DNA of 64,000 bases from CAVXFB01 sp963760935 (GCA_963760935.1 CAVXFB010000006.1:310001-374000); one strand, 5' to 3'. Shown: positions 16,951 through 26,926, numbered from the stretch's first letter. Numbers and translations: made by a program. The notes: a model not told the origin generated them from the letters alone.

Positions 16951-17772
16951 TCAGCGAGATCGCTCGCGGAAGACGCGTGCCAAAAATAGCGGATTGCCGA
17001 GCAGGTAGCGGCGGGCTTTCAAAACGGGCTGCTGATAGAGACGCCACAACCACTCGTGCCCGGCGCGGCGCAGCCATTGAGGGGCCCGACTGACATTGCC
17101 GGCCCAGTAGTCGAACAGACCGCCGATGCCCATGCACACCGGCACGCTGAGCCGCGCGCGATGGGCTTCAATCCACTGCTCCTGCAATGGATTGCCCATG
17201 CCGACTAGCAACACGTCGGGCCGCGCCGCGTTGATTTGATCGATGGTGTCCGTGGCGGTCTTCTCATCGCGCAGGTAGCCGTGATGGAAGCCGCGAAGCT
17301 GCCAGCCGGGAAAACAATGTCGGGCATAGTCGGCTGCGCGGGCAATGGTCGACCCATCCGCGCCGAGCATAAAGTATGTGTAGCCTCGGCCCGACGTCTC
17401 CAGCAGGAATTGCGGGGTGAAGTCGGTCCCCAGCAGATTTTCCCGCACGCAAACGCCCTGGTAGCGTGCGGCCCAACGAACTCCCGTGCCGTCGGCAAAC
17501 ACAAAATCGCTTGCGTTGAGCACATCGCGATACGAGGGATCGGCGGCAGCCAGGTTCAGCGTGTGGGCGTTGACGAAAAAGACGCTCGCTGGACTGTCAT
17601 CACGGCGGCAGATCGCTTCTTCGATCAGATCGATCGCTTGCCGGCGGGTGACGTTGTCGATTTCAACGCCTAAAACACGAAACCGCTCGTGCTCGGCAAT
17701 CTGAGTCTGTGGCGGCACGACCGCGCCCGGTATCGCATCGGGCAGTGTGTCGTGCAGCAACATGTCGAACAT
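16951..17772 (-). CDS. WecG/TagA/CpsF-family glycosyltransferase (copy 1)
   Basis: 273 residues. The family adds UDP-ManNAc-type sugars to a lipid-linked first sugar during surface polysaccharide assembly. Typical segments are VTRRQAIDLIEEAI, NAHTLNLAAADPSYRDVL, FADGTGVRWAARY with the catalytic-region Asp, YFMLGADGSTIARAADY, LLVGMGNPLQEQWI and GGLFDYWAGNVSRAP. It is transcribed away from the rest of the exopolysaccharide locus, with about 270 bases of shared upstream region. A second family member lies at 33547-34377. Confidence 0.9.
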   Translation of the reverse strand: MFDMLLHDTLPDAIPGAVVPPQTQIAEHERFRVLGVEIDNVTRRQAIDLIEEAICRRDDSPASVFFVNAHTLNLAAADPSYRDVLNASDFVFADGTGVRWAARYQGVCVRENLLGTDFTPQFLLETSGRGYTYFMLGADGSTIARAADYARHCFPGWQLRGFHHGYLRDEKTATDTIDQINAARPDVLLVGMGNPLQEQWIEAHRARLSVPVCMGIGGLFDYWAGNVSRAPQWLRRAGHEWLWRLYQQPVLKARRYLLGNPLFLARVFRERSR

Positions 17773-18039
17773 GGCGGTTGACCTGGCAATCGAGGGACGA
17801 TTGGGGGATGAGCGTCACCCCTCGGAAAGAATAGCTTCGCCCTGGCAGAACGCCAACATGGGGTCGCGATGCACGGTAGCGGCCCATCCCGGTAGTTTGT
17901 GCCACGTGTGCCGAGAATTCCCTCCGTGCCGATTGCTCTAATAATCTGGAATGTCGGATCAATGAGCCATCTTCTTATTGCACCGTTAGCTTCGGACGAT
18001 ACGAATATGACGTTAATGGCGACAAACGCGAGTATTAAC

Positions 18040-19197
18040 ATGGTCGATTTGCGCCGAAAAGTCCGAATACAGCGAAAATGCCTGATGGCCGTCGGACGTT
18101 ACATTCTTGCCAGACGCTTGCGGCCGCTGTGCGCATCTTGCCTGATCCTTGCAGTCGCAAGTGCCAGCTTGGACGCGCTTCGACCCGCATTTGGGCAGAG
18201 TTCCAACCCAGCGACACCCGTGTCGGTCGGTGGCGTCCGAGAGCTCGCCATACAGCGGGCTAGAGGACATATCCGCTATGGACTCAATTTAGCAGAGCGG
18301 GGGGCGGTTTACTCGGCCCAGACGGAGTTCGTCCAGGCGCTGCGACTGATTGCCACGGACTTGGATCTGGCGACAGGAACACACGACCACGCGGCGGCCA
18401 TCGAGGCCGGGCTCCAGGCGCTAAACTCTGCCGACATTGTTGGTCGTAACGGCTCGTCGTCGGAAGCGCCAACGCTCGCCGAGGCCAGACCGGGAGCTGC
18501 TTGGTCGTCAAGCGTCTCTGCGATGCAGCGGCAATTACTTGACGCACAAGAACGGCTCGTGTTCGGCGCCGGGCACCAGCCAACCGCGTCGATGGCTCTC
18601 TATCTCTTGGGCCAATCGCAGATGGCAGCGGCGGGTGAGACGGCGGAGGATAAGGCTTTGGCTGGACCGAAGACGATCGCGCTGTATCAAGCCGCGCTGG
18701 CGGTTGACCCGACAAATTACTTCGCTGCCAACGAACTGGGTGCCCTGTTTGCCAAGTACGGTCAGCTCGATGAGGCGCAACGGGTGCTGGCTCACGGCGT
18801 CGCCGTCGCGCCTCAGCCGGCGATGTGGCACAACCTTGTTGTCGTCTATGAACGGATGGGGGATACCGTGGCGGCGCAACAGGCCCAATCGCAATATGAC
18901 GCGCTGGTGGCAGCTCGGCGAAGCAGCGGCGGAAATCCGGATGCATCGCCGGTCGGCGGCGTCGCGGCCAAGATCCGCTGGACCGATGCAGCGGATTTTG
19001 TCCGTTGTTCGGCAAGCGACGATCTTGGTCCACCCGTACAACATGAAACGGCGGCCGCTGATAATATGGTGGCGACAGAGAAACACGTAGCTCCGAAGCC
19101 GGCGCCAAAGCGGGACGCCGGCCTATCGCTTCCCAACTGGATGACTTCCCCGCTGCGAACTCTCGGCGGCATGGCGGCCCCGAGCCAAGAGCAATAG
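18040..19197 (+). CDS. Secreted TPR-like protein at the head of the exopolysaccharide locus
   Basis: About 385 residues. A basic start and hydrophobic stretch (LCASCLILAVASASL) suggest export or a membrane anchor. The middle has tetratricopeptide-like helices: YGLNLAERGAVYSAQTEF, ASMALYLLGQSQMAAAG, ALYQAALAVDPTNYFAANE and EAQRVLAHGVAVAPQPAMW. A protein of this kind often precedes the Wza-like gene in planctomycete exopolysaccharide loci. The start is uncertain: ATGs at 18040 and 18085 and earlier in-frame codons are possible, none with a good ribosome site. Probably a scaffold for the export machinery. Confidence 0.7.
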   Translation: MVDLRRKVRIQRKCLMAVGRYILARRLRPLCASCLILAVASASLDALRPAFGQSSNPATPVSVGGVRELAIQRARGHIRYGLNLAERGAVYSAQTEFVQALRLIATDLDLATGTHDHAAAIEAGLQALNSADIVGRNGSSSEAPTLAEARPGAAWSSSVSAMQRQLLDAQERLVFGAGHQPTASMALYLLGQSQMAAAGETAEDKALAGPKTIALYQAALAVDPTNYFAANELGALFAKYGQLDEAQRVLAHGVAVAPQPAMWHNLVVVYERMGDTVAAQQAQSQYDALVAARRSSGGNPDASPVGGVAAKIRWTDAADFVRCSASDDLGPPVQHETAAADNMVATEKHVAPKPAPKRDAGLSLPNWMTSPLRTLGGMAAPSQEQ

Positions 19198-19225
19198 CCC
19201 GATCTCGATGCAAGGAGGATGAGGG

Positions 19226-20881
19226 ATGGCGTGCCGATCACATCCTGGCATATCGTGCCTTTTGGCGGCGTTTGTTTTTGCGTTGCTTTTGCTCGTGACG
19301 CCTCCGACATCGAGCTATGGCCAAGGGGATCTCGCGGCAGTATCTCACAATCCGCTGCGGGAAGGCGAGTTGCCCTGGGGCGGCTATCCGCGGGTGCTGG
19401 CTGCTCCAGAGTACGGGCCGCCGATGCAAATGGTCGAGCTGCTGCCTTCGATCCCGGCGCCACGCGCGTACCCGAAAAATCCAACGAAAGTCGAATTCCG
19501 GTTGCCCATCGGGGTCACGGCGTTACAGCCTGCGCGTCCGGCTCAGATCGTGGCGGCGGAAGTCAGCACGTCAAATCAGCGTGTCGCAACCGACGTGCCG
19601 CGGCCGCGACTGCTGGGCATTGCGAGTCGTCCGAACCCTGCCGCACAACCGCCGCGAGTTGCAGTGAGTGGCACTTCCGACGCGCTGGTGCGAGTCTCGG
19701 CCGAAATGGAGCAAGAGCCGCAGCGACGGTTAGAACCTGCGCCGATGCCGCCGCCGCGAGGCGCGCTCGAGAGTGTGCCGGCCGAAGTGCCCGGTATTAC
19801 CGAAGAAGTACCGCCGACCGCCCCGCAGCCACAGATGTGGTTGGCCTGCGCTTCGCCGTGCCGCAACGGCGTTGCTTGTCCTTACGGTGGCTGCGTCAAA
19901 GAGCCGCGTTGGTGCGCCACGCGACCCATTCCTTGGCAGATTTTTGCTCAGGGCGAATACGTGGGACCTGCGCGACTCGCTCACGTGCCCGAATACCGCA
20001 TACGCGTCGATGATATCATTCGGGTGGTCTACGGACTGACCGGTCAACCGTCTAAGACACCTTATGAGTTGAGCGTCGGCGACGTCATTCGCGTGGAAGC
20101 GATTGGATCGCCCAGCATAGAGCGACAGGTGACAGTCCAGCCGGACGGCATGGTGACGATGCAAATTCTCGGGCAGGTCCCCGCCGCCGGCCGCAGCATC
20201 GAAGAACTTCGCAAGGACCTTGATTCGCGCTACGCGCGATACATTCGGCAACCGACGATCAGCGTCACGCCCATTAAGCTCAACACGCGGGTAGAAGAAC
20301 TTCGCGCGTCGGTCGACCAGCGCTATGGCACCGGCGGCCAGGGCGTGTTCGTGCGCGTCACGCCGGCCGGGTTCATTCAACTGCCTGCCATCGGTTCGGT
20401 GCCGGCTCAGGGCCTGACGCTCGAGGAGATCAAGCAGGAGATCGAGGCGCGTTACACTCGACGCTTTAACGGCGTCGAGGTGACGCCTGTTCTCGACCGC
20501 CGCGCGCCGCGCTATGTCTTTGTGATTGGCGAGGTCAAGAACCCCGGTCGCTTCGAACTCGAAGGACCGACGACAGCCATGCAGGCGATTGCGATGGCCG
20601 GCAGTTGGAACGTCGGGGCGGAACTAAGGCATATTGTCGTCTTCCGCCGCGACGAGTGTTGGAAGTTGATGGCCACGCGGCTCGACCTTCGCGCCGCACT
20701 GGGCGGCAGGCGCCCCTGCCCCACCGACGAAATTTGGCTCCGCGATTCGGACATCGTTCTCGTGCCTAAGAGCGATCTACTGGCAACCGACGACTTCATT
20801 CAGCTAGTATTCACGCGGGGCCTGTACGGTGTCGTGCCCTTAAACGTCGGCGTAAGTTGGACCAACTTGACCAACTTATAG
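19226..20881 (+). CDS. Wza-like polysaccharide export protein (Poly_export/SLBB)
   Basis: 551 residues with a signal peptide (LLAAFVFALLLLVTPP) and a long low-complexity, proline-rich region to about 230. Then come the polysaccharide export domains: YELSVGDVIRVEAIG with VTVQPDGMVTMQILG, a second similar unit (VRVTPAGFIQLPAIGSV) and an SLBB-like part (YVFVIGEVKNPGRFEL, TTAMQAIAMAG). It would form the outer-membrane or periplasmic channel for the polymer. An AGGAGG site lies just before the ATG. Unlike E. coli Wza, there is no lipobox. The last residues SWTNLTNL end just before a terminator-like hairpin. Confidence 0.9.
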   Translation: MACRSHPGISCLLAAFVFALLLLVTPPTSSYGQGDLAAVSHNPLREGELPWGGYPRVLAAPEYGPPMQMVELLPSIPAPRAYPKNPTKVEFRLPIGVTALQPARPAQIVAAEVSTSNQRVATDVPRPRLLGIASRPNPAAQPPRVAVSGTSDALVRVSAEMEQEPQRRLEPAPMPPPRGALESVPAEVPGITEEVPPTAPQPQMWLACASPCRNGVACPYGGCVKEPRWCATRPIPWQIFAQGEYVGPARLAHVPEYRIRVDDIIRVVYGLTGQPSKTPYELSVGDVIRVEAIGSPSIERQVTVQPDGMVTMQILGQVPAAGRSIEELRKDLDSRYARYIRQPTISVTPIKLNTRVEELRASVDQRYGTGGQGVFVRVTPAGFIQLPAIGSVPAQGLTLEEIKQEIEARYTRRFNGVEVTPVLDRRAPRYVFVIGEVKNPGRFELEGPTTAMQAIAMAGSWNVGAELRHIVVFRRDECWKLMATRLDLRAALGGRRPCPTDEIWLRDSDIVLVPKSDLLATDDFIQLVFTRGLYGVVPLNVGVSWTNLTNL

Positions 20882-21220
20882 TAGTACGGGCATTTGCGGA
20901 TTTCCAACGTGTCTGAGACCCCTCTCTGAGGTGTGAATGCCAGCGGGCCGCCCAGCCAGTTATCCGGGCGGCCGCGCTTGTTTCTTGATGCCAACCGGCA
21001 CCCTGCGCCTCGATCCGCAGCCTCTGCCACGCGACGCATATCGTCGCGACAGTTGCCGAGCCGGTACTGCGCATAGTATTTGAAAAACAAATTCTGACAC
21101 GCTGCGTAAGCAACGCGAACTTTGTCAAGTGAGATGCCTGAATGGCGTACGGTTGTCCAAAACTTGGGTAGACCGCATCTAGGCCCACCATAGAGAGTCT
21201 CCCTTTTGAGGTACCAAACG
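20882..21220. other. Intergenic region after the Wza-like gene
   Basis: 339 bases. It begins with the hairpin at 20943-20985. The rest shows no gene, only a GAGG ribosome site shortly before the next start codon. Confidence 0.6.
20943..20985 (+). terminator. GC-rich hairpin followed by T-rich sequence
   Basis: GCGGGCCGCCC pairs with GGGCGGCCGCGC (one mismatch) and is followed by TTGTTTCTT. It would end transcription of the TPR and Wza-like pair. Confidence 0.6.
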
Positions 21221-22858
21221 ATGGTCCAGCGAATTGAAATCGACTCGTGTTCGCCGAATGGCGCCATCCAACCACATAACCAAGCGCTGCTCGATATATT
21301 GCAGGCGCTGTTTCGCCACAAGGGGAAGGCGTCGCTGGTGTTATTTGGAAGCCTGGTATTGGCTGCGGTTGTGACAATCTTCGCCGCGCGGACTTACCGG
21401 TCGGAAGCGAAGTTGCTGGTCCGTCTCGGCCGCGAAAACGCAACTCTCGATCCGACGGCAAGCCTTGCATCTGGCTCCATGGTGGCGGGAGCGACGTCGC
21501 GCGAGAACGAGATCAACTCCGTCGCCGAGATTCTCCAAAGCCGCCAGGTCTTCGAGAAAGTGGTCGACGCCGTCGGGCCGGATGCAATTCTTCATTCTAC
21601 CGGGACGTTGCTCGCGGCGGAGAACACTGCATCGCGCACACCGTCACAGCAGGCGATCCCACCGCAGCAAGGCTCTGTCATGCCTCTTCGCGCTTTGCCG
21701 GAAACTAGTCCGCATTCTTCGCTCAGCGACCGCGATAAGGCCATTTTGAAGCTGACCAAATTGCTGCGGGTCGAGCCAGTCAAGCACTCCAACATAGTGG
21801 CCATCAGCTATGAGGGATATAGCCCAGAGACGGCGCAAGCAATCGTAACCAATCTCATTGACTGTTACCTCGAAGAACACCTGCGATTGAATCGCACGCC
21901 GGGCGCCCACGAGTTCCTTGCCGAGCAGACGAAGCGCTTGCAATCAAGCCTCGCTCACTCCGAGTCGGAGCTGCACGATCTGATGAATGAGACGTCTGTC
22001 GTCTCGTGTGATGCGCGTCGGCGGGAGCTCGAGGGTGACTTGAGTCTGGTGGAGAATGCATTGCGTAAAGCGACGGCGGCAGCCGCCGCTTCCAATGCGC
22101 AGGTTGTCGCATTGTCGGAGGCCATGAGACGCTTGCCGAAGATGCAAGTTGCCGATGAAACGTCGGGCGTGGGCGATTACGGCACCGACGTGATGCGAGG
22201 CCAGTTATACAGCCTGCAATTGAAAGAGCACGAACTGTCGGCTAAGTATACCCAAGAGTACCCGGAACTCCGCGAGATTCGTGAACAGGTAGCGGCCGCC
22301 GAGAAGACTCTCGATCGTGAGAATCGCACTAGGAACCAAGTGTCTAAGCATCCTGATCAAACGTACAAGGAATCGGAGATCTCGCTAGTGCACGAGAAGG
22401 CCGTCCTCGCGTCGTGGCAAGCCCAAATCGCCACGCTGGAGAAGCAACTCGGCGAAGTCCATGGCGAGATGAGGCAATTCAATGATATGGACCTGCGGCA
22501 CCGCGCGTTGCAACGTGATATCGATCTACAGGCCGCCCAGTATCGGAAATATTCGGAGAATCTCGACCAAGCAAGGATTGATCAGGCGCTCGAGGTTCAG
22601 CGGATGTCAAACATCAGCATAGCACAGCCGGCAACGTACGAGGCCATGCCTGTACGGCCGCGGCCGCTGTTCAATCTAGCGCTCGCCTTGGTGCTTGGGG
22701 GAATTGGCGCTGTTGGGACTGCCGTCGCAGCAGATCGCCGAAAGGGCCGGGTCAAGACTACCGAAGGCGGCAAGCGGCAACCGCATTCAGCCGGCAACGG
22801 CAAGCCCGCCGTTCGTGCCGCAAACGGTGAAAAGCAGCTCTGTTCGCAAACAACATGA
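21221..22858 (+). CDS. Wzc/GumC-like chain-length protein (copy 1), no kinase domain
   Basis: 545 residues. One membrane span near the N-terminus (SLVLFGSLVLAAVVTIFAA) is followed by the Wzz-type segment YRSEAKLLVRLGRENATLDP, a long coiled-coil periplasmic domain (repeated Glu/Gln/Arg-rich helices), GNVR-like sequence and a second span close to the C-terminus (LFNLALALVLGGIGAVGTAVA). It ends in a basic tail without the ATPase/tyrosine-kinase domain of full Wzc. It would set polymer length and link export channel and polymerase. I prefer the ATG at 21221 with GAGG upstream over the TTG five codons earlier. A paralog follows at 23511. Confidence 0.85.
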   Translation: MVQRIEIDSCSPNGAIQPHNQALLDILQALFRHKGKASLVLFGSLVLAAVVTIFAARTYRSEAKLLVRLGRENATLDPTASLASGSMVAGATSRENEINSVAEILQSRQVFEKVVDAVGPDAILHSTGTLLAAENTASRTPSQQAIPPQQGSVMPLRALPETSPHSSLSDRDKAILKLTKLLRVEPVKHSNIVAISYEGYSPETAQAIVTNLIDCYLEEHLRLNRTPGAHEFLAEQTKRLQSSLAHSESELHDLMNETSVVSCDARRRELEGDLSLVENALRKATAAAAASNAQVVALSEAMRRLPKMQVADETSGVGDYGTDVMRGQLYSLQLKEHELSAKYTQEYPELREIREQVAAAEKTLDRENRTRNQVSKHPDQTYKESEISLVHEKAVLASWQAQIATLEKQLGEVHGEMRQFNDMDLRHRALQRDIDLQAAQYRKYSENLDQARIDQALEVQRMSNISIAQPATYEAMPVRPRPLFNLALALVLGGIGAVGTAVAADRRKGRVKTTEGGKRQPHSAGNGKPAVRAANGEKQLCSQTT

Positions 22859-23510
22859 CGATTGTCAGCGGATATCCGTCCTATCGGAGGTGAAACTACC
22901 ATCATGGCGCAGATCGGCATGCCTGCCTTCGTTTTCAGAGCGACGATGCCGGTTCGTTTCGAGGGCTTTCGTGCAATAGATCGGCATCGAGTCGGCCGAT
23001 TTTCACGGCCACTTCGGGACCGTTCTTTTGCGACATGCGAACTTTGCGAGGCGCAGCATTAAAGAAATCCGTTTTCGCCGACTAGACCGCCAATATATAC
23101 CTCAAGGGGGGGGGTCTGGCGTCACGCCACGGTGGCCATCGCCTCGGTAATCAAAGGCCATCGGCCCAGTTGCATTAGGCCGCATCATTCGATAGTTTGT
23201 GAGTATCGTTACTCCGATGCTCGCGTGTCGCTTCGCCTATCGACGCGACGTGCCATTCAAACTGGACTAAATGTCCATCTTCGCGTGGCTGCCAGATTGG
23301 GCCGACGCGACTGACATAAAGTTTTCATCAGCGTCTAACACACACATAGAAAGAATGCGCAACTGTTCAGTATATGCTCATTAATACCTTCGGAAATGAA
23401 ATATCGTCACTAGCCCAAGAGCAGTGCGGCGCTATAATCCTACACGCCTTTAAAAAACGCGCCCCATGTAGTGTTTTGGGTCGAATCGAACGCTAACAAA
23501 GGGTCCCGAC
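22859..23510. other. Long intergenic gap between the two Wzc-like genes
   Basis: 652 bases. It contains a good TATAAT at 23433-23438, a run of nine G at about 23105 and a fairly AT-rich second half. A short frame starting at 22904 (MAQIGMPAFVF) has GGAGG upstream but no recognisable homology and stops soon. I see no convincing gene. Confidence 0.5.
23433..23438 (+). promoter_or_regulatory. Likely -10 box for the second export module
   Basis: TATAAT preceded by GC, 73 bases before the start of the second Wzc-like gene. No clear -35 sequence is seen. It suggests this part of the locus has its own promoter. Confidence 0.45.
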
Positions 23511-25121
23511 ATGCCCAGTTCTGCTATGCCACGAAGCACAGTCAACGACGCCTTGATCGCCCTTAATAAACACAAGAGAAAATCCCTATGTGTTTTGGTA
23601 ATTGTGCTGACCGGCACGGTGCTTATTACGGTTTTGTCTTCTAAGGAATATCGTTCGGAAGCCAAGCTTTTCGTGCGTCTGGGGCGGGAAAATGCAATGG
23701 TCGACCCGACCGCCACACTTGGCCAAAATGCCGTCGTAGCCGTGCCTCAGTCCCGCGAGAGCGACATCAACTCCGCCGTGGAGATTCTTCAGAGCCGGAC
23801 TTTATTGGAGAAGACCGTAGACCGTTTGGGGCCAGAGTACATCTTGACCGCAACTGTGCAGAACGATCCATCACAAAAAGTGTCAGACGGTGGAGATGAC
23901 GGGTGGAAAAGGCAGCTTAGCGATCGTTTTAACGAGGCGCTCGCAGTTGCTCGCGGCGTGCTGGATCAATTCAGTTCGAATGCCGGCTTGGACGACCGTG
24001 AGCGGGCGATTCTGCTGCTGGCCAAGAATCTCAAAATCGATGCGGCCAACAAGTCGAATGTCATCGCTGTAGCGTACGACGGCCCAGCGCCGGCAAACTG
24101 TCAGGCGGTTGTCGCGCAGATCGTCGATGCATTTCTCGACGAACATCTGCGATTGAGTCGCACTCAAGGGCTATATCAGTTTTCTGCCGCACAGACCCAA
24201 CGGCTGCGCGAGGAACTACTTCGCAAAGAGACCGAACTGCGTGATTTGAAAAACGCAACGGGGCTGGCGGCACCGGCCGCACAGCGGCAGACTGTCGTGG
24301 CGCGGATTGGTCGGCTGAAAGATGAACTGCTCAATGCCGAAACAGCACGCGCGATGGCCGAGGCTCGGGTGCGTAAGATGCGGGATCGGCTGGCAGGCTT
24401 GCCGGGCACGCAGGTGACGACCGAAATTAGCGGGTTCGGTGACGAAGGCACCGATCTCATGCGCGGTCAGTTCTATGGTCTCGAATTGCGCGAGAAGGAG
24501 GCTGAAGCCAAGTACACCGCCGATCATCCGAAACTGCAGCACATTCGCGAGCAGATGGCCTTGGCGCAAGCGGCTCTTGACGACGAGAACCGAGGGCGAA
24601 AACAGGTCACCAAAGAACCGGGGCGGCTACACCAGCAAGCCGAATTGGCGTTGCTTAGCGAAGAACCGGTGCTGGCTTCGTACCAGGCTCAGACAGCGCA
24701 ACTGCGTACGCAGTTGGCCGATGTCCGCAAGGAATTGGCGACGCTCAACGAAAATGAGATGCGCATTGCCGAGATGCAGCGAGACGTCGACCTCTTGGAC
24801 TCAGACTACCGCAAGTACGCGGCCAACGTCGAGCAATCGCGGATCGACGGGCAACTGGAGGCGCAGCGCATGTCGAACGTCGGAATCGCCCAACCGGCCA
24901 GCTATGAACCGCGGCCAATTCGCCCCCGCAAACTGCTGAATCTGCTGCTGGGCCTGTGTGCGGCTTTGTTTGGCAGCGTGGCGCTACCGCTCGTGTTGGA
25001 GTCATTCGATGACTCGCTGCACTCGCCCGAAGACATCGAAAAGGCCGCCAATATTCCCGCGTTGGCAACCATTCCTCGCCTGAAGCCCAGCCACTTGGTC
25101 ATTAAGAACGGTAGCAGGTGA
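23511..25121 (+). CDS. Wzc/GumC-like chain-length protein (copy 2)
   Basis: 536 residues, same plan as copy 1 and clearly paralogous: YRSEAKLFVRLGRENAMVDP, SAVEILQSRTLLEKTVDRLGP, FLDEHLRLSRTQG, and GDEGTDLMRGQFYGLELRE matching the corresponding region of copy 1. It has two spans, near residues 27-45 and 475-495. Unlike copy 1 it keeps the segment after the second span (ESFDDSLHSPEDIEKAANIPALATIP), which normally leads into the cytoplasmic kinase. That kinase is here the separate next gene, four bases downstream. This copy is therefore the more likely partner of the CpsD-like protein. Confidence 0.88.
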   Translation: MPSSAMPRSTVNDALIALNKHKRKSLCVLVIVLTGTVLITVLSSKEYRSEAKLFVRLGRENAMVDPTATLGQNAVVAVPQSRESDINSAVEILQSRTLLEKTVDRLGPEYILTATVQNDPSQKVSDGGDDGWKRQLSDRFNEALAVARGVLDQFSSNAGLDDRERAILLLAKNLKIDAANKSNVIAVAYDGPAPANCQAVVAQIVDAFLDEHLRLSRTQGLYQFSAAQTQRLREELLRKETELRDLKNATGLAAPAAQRQTVVARIGRLKDELLNAETARAMAEARVRKMRDRLAGLPGTQVTTEISGFGDEGTDLMRGQFYGLELREKEAEAKYTADHPKLQHIREQMALAQAALDDENRGRKQVTKEPGRLHQQAELALLSEEPVLASYQAQTAQLRTQLADVRKELATLNENEMRIAEMQRDVDLLDSDYRKYAANVEQSRIDGQLEAQRMSNVGIAQPASYEPRPIRPRKLLNLLLGLCAALFGSVALPLVLESFDDSLHSPEDIEKAANIPALATIPRLKPSHLVIKNGSR

Positions 25122-25125
25122 CGTT

Positions 25126-25827
25126 GTGATTGCTAAATCAATCGATGCGTTACCGCAAACAAAGTCAGATGCAGAAAGACGCCTGACTCCTGAGATACAG
25201 CGGCACTATGAGGTGCTGCTCCACAGCCTGCCGTGGCCGACGCACACCCCGGGCACTGGCGTTCGCACGCTAGGCATCACGAGTTGCCATTCCGGCGAGG
25301 GCGTAAGTACAGTCGCCGCGCATCTCGCGACGGCCGCCGCTACGCTTGGTGAGCGCCGTGTCGTGCTCGTCGATGCAAACCACACCGGGTCCAGTGTCTC
25401 ACACATGTTTGACGCTTGCGATGTTCCCGGTGCGATTAGCCCGAGCGAAGATGCCGGGGCATTGCCCGACTCGCTGCAATCCAGCGGCGTTGCCAATCTC
25501 TGGCTGTTGGTCGCAGCCAGCGCAGCCGACGGGTGCGGTTTGTTGCACGAGAGGGCTGGAATGGCGCAAATGATTCGCGAACTTGCGAGTAATTTCGATT
25601 TGGTTGTCTTCGATTTGCCGGCGATAAGCCAGTCGAATGCATCGCTGCAGTTGGCAGCAATGCTCGACGGAGTGTTGCTTGTCATCGAAGCGGACCTTAC
25701 CAGCCGGCAAGACGTTCGAGACGCCAGCGACCGCCTGACTCGCGCAGGGGGACGGCTCCTCGGTGCGGTACTGAACAAATGGCAATCGCATGCGCCGACT
25801 TGGTTACCCCAGGGTTTACCTTTTTAG
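25126..25827 (+). CDS. CpsD/CapB-like ATPase with altered P-loop
   Basis: 233 residues starting at GTG, four bases after the Wzc-like gene. It has the fold of bacterial tyrosine kinases of polysaccharide export: HYEVLLHSLPW, the P-loop region SCHSGEGVSTVAAHLA, Walker A' RRVVLVDANHTG and Walker B LVVFDLPAI. In the P-loop the usual lysine of GEGKST is valine (about residue 60), and there is no tyrosine cluster at the C-terminus. It may bind nucleotide poorly or act as a structural co-factor of the exporter rather than an active kinase. Whether relatives share this change needs comparison. Confidence 0.75.
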   Translation: MIAKSIDALPQTKSDAERRLTPEIQRHYEVLLHSLPWPTHTPGTGVRTLGITSCHSGEGVSTVAAHLATAAATLGERRVVLVDANHTGSSVSHMFDACDVPGAISPSEDAGALPDSLQSSGVANLWLLVAASAADGCGLLHERAGMAQMIRELASNFDLVVFDLPAISQSNASLQLAAMLDGVLLVIEADLTSRQDVRDASDRLTRAGGRLLGAVLNKWQSHAPTWLPQGLPF

Positions 25828-25842
25828 CAGGAGGCAAACTAG

Positions 25843-26926
25843 ATGACGCTTCTAGAACGCGCTTTTTCCAAGCGAAGGCTTGCTAATCGTCTAATATCAC
25901 CGTCGGCATCGTTGCTTCGGGCGGAACAGCTCGGCGCAATTCTCCAGCGCGAGCGGGCTCGCAGCGATCGAACCGGCGAGGTGTTTTCGCTCATCGTATT
26001 CGAGGTTGGAAAGCAGATGGACGACCAGGAGACGTTGGAGAATTTGGCAGCGATCTTGCAGGGGCGGTTGCGACTGACCGATGATGCCGGCCTCTTGGGT
26101 CCGCGGCACGATTGGCGTCGTGTTGCCGGTTACGCCTGCATCCGGAGCATGGACTGTTGTTGACGACGTCTGCATCAGCCTTCCGGCAGGACTTCCGTTG
26201 CCCGAATGCGCCGTCTACTGCTATCCGTCCGATTGGCCGGCGAACGACGAAGTCGAGAGATCGGCCGGGCAACGGCTGGCCACGAGCGAACGGCCGGCGC
26301 AAGCCATGGATCAACTCTTCGTTCGGCAGATTCCGCCGTGGAAACGCGCGATTGACGTGTTGGGCGCGTTGATTGGTTTGTTGTTGCTGCTGCCGCTGTT
26401 TTCTGCGGTAGCGCTGATGATCAAAATCGCGTCGCCCGGTCCTGTGTTCTTTCGCCAAAGGCGGAGTGGGTTGGGTGGCAAGGACTTCGTGATGCTGAAG
26501 TTCCGTTCGATGGTCGTCGACGCCGAGGCCCGCAAGGAGTCTCTCATGGCCCTCAACGAACAGGATGGGCCGGCATTCAAGATTAAGAAGGACCCCCGCA
26601 TCACGTGGGTGGGGCGAATCATTCGGAGCACCAGCATTGACGAACTGCCGCAATTGTGGAATGTGCTGCGTGGCGATATGTCGCTCGTCGGACCGCGCCC
26701 GCTACCGTGCGACGAAACCGAGTCCTGCCGCGGATGGCTCCGGCAGCGTCTGGATGTAACGCCTGGGCTGACGTGCATCTGGCAAGTGCGCGGCCGCTCG
26801 AAGGTTTCCTTCGCCGACTGGGTCCGCATGGACGTGCAATACATCCGCTCCCGCTCGCTGGGGGGCGACGTGAAGTTGCTGCTGCAAACCGTGCCGGCCG
26901 TCGTCTCGCGAAAAGGAGCGTCGTAG
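25843..26926 (+). CDS. Initiating sugar-phosphate transferase with GGDEF-like N-terminal domain, frameshifted
   Basis: The first frame gives LRAEQLGAILQRERARSDRTG, FSLIVFEVGKQMDD and LQGRLRLTDDAGLLG. The second continues GTIGVVLPVTPASGAWTVVDDV and CAVYCYPSDWP, then the transferase: one span (VLGALIGLLLLLPLFSAVALM), SPGPVFFRQRRSGLGG, LKFRSMVVDAE, STSIDELPQLWNV and MSLVGPRPLPCDE. It would move a sugar-1-phosphate onto undecaprenyl phosphate to start each repeat unit. The N-terminal part has the shape of a GGDEF domain without its signature, so it may be a regulatory or c-di-GMP-related relic. The frame change lies near 26085-26105. Confidence 0.8.

Noticed and set aside
22904..23062. Small gene between the Wzc-like genes
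   Set aside because: It has a GGAGG site but the 50-odd residues match nothing and lack a plausible fold. Kept only as a remark.
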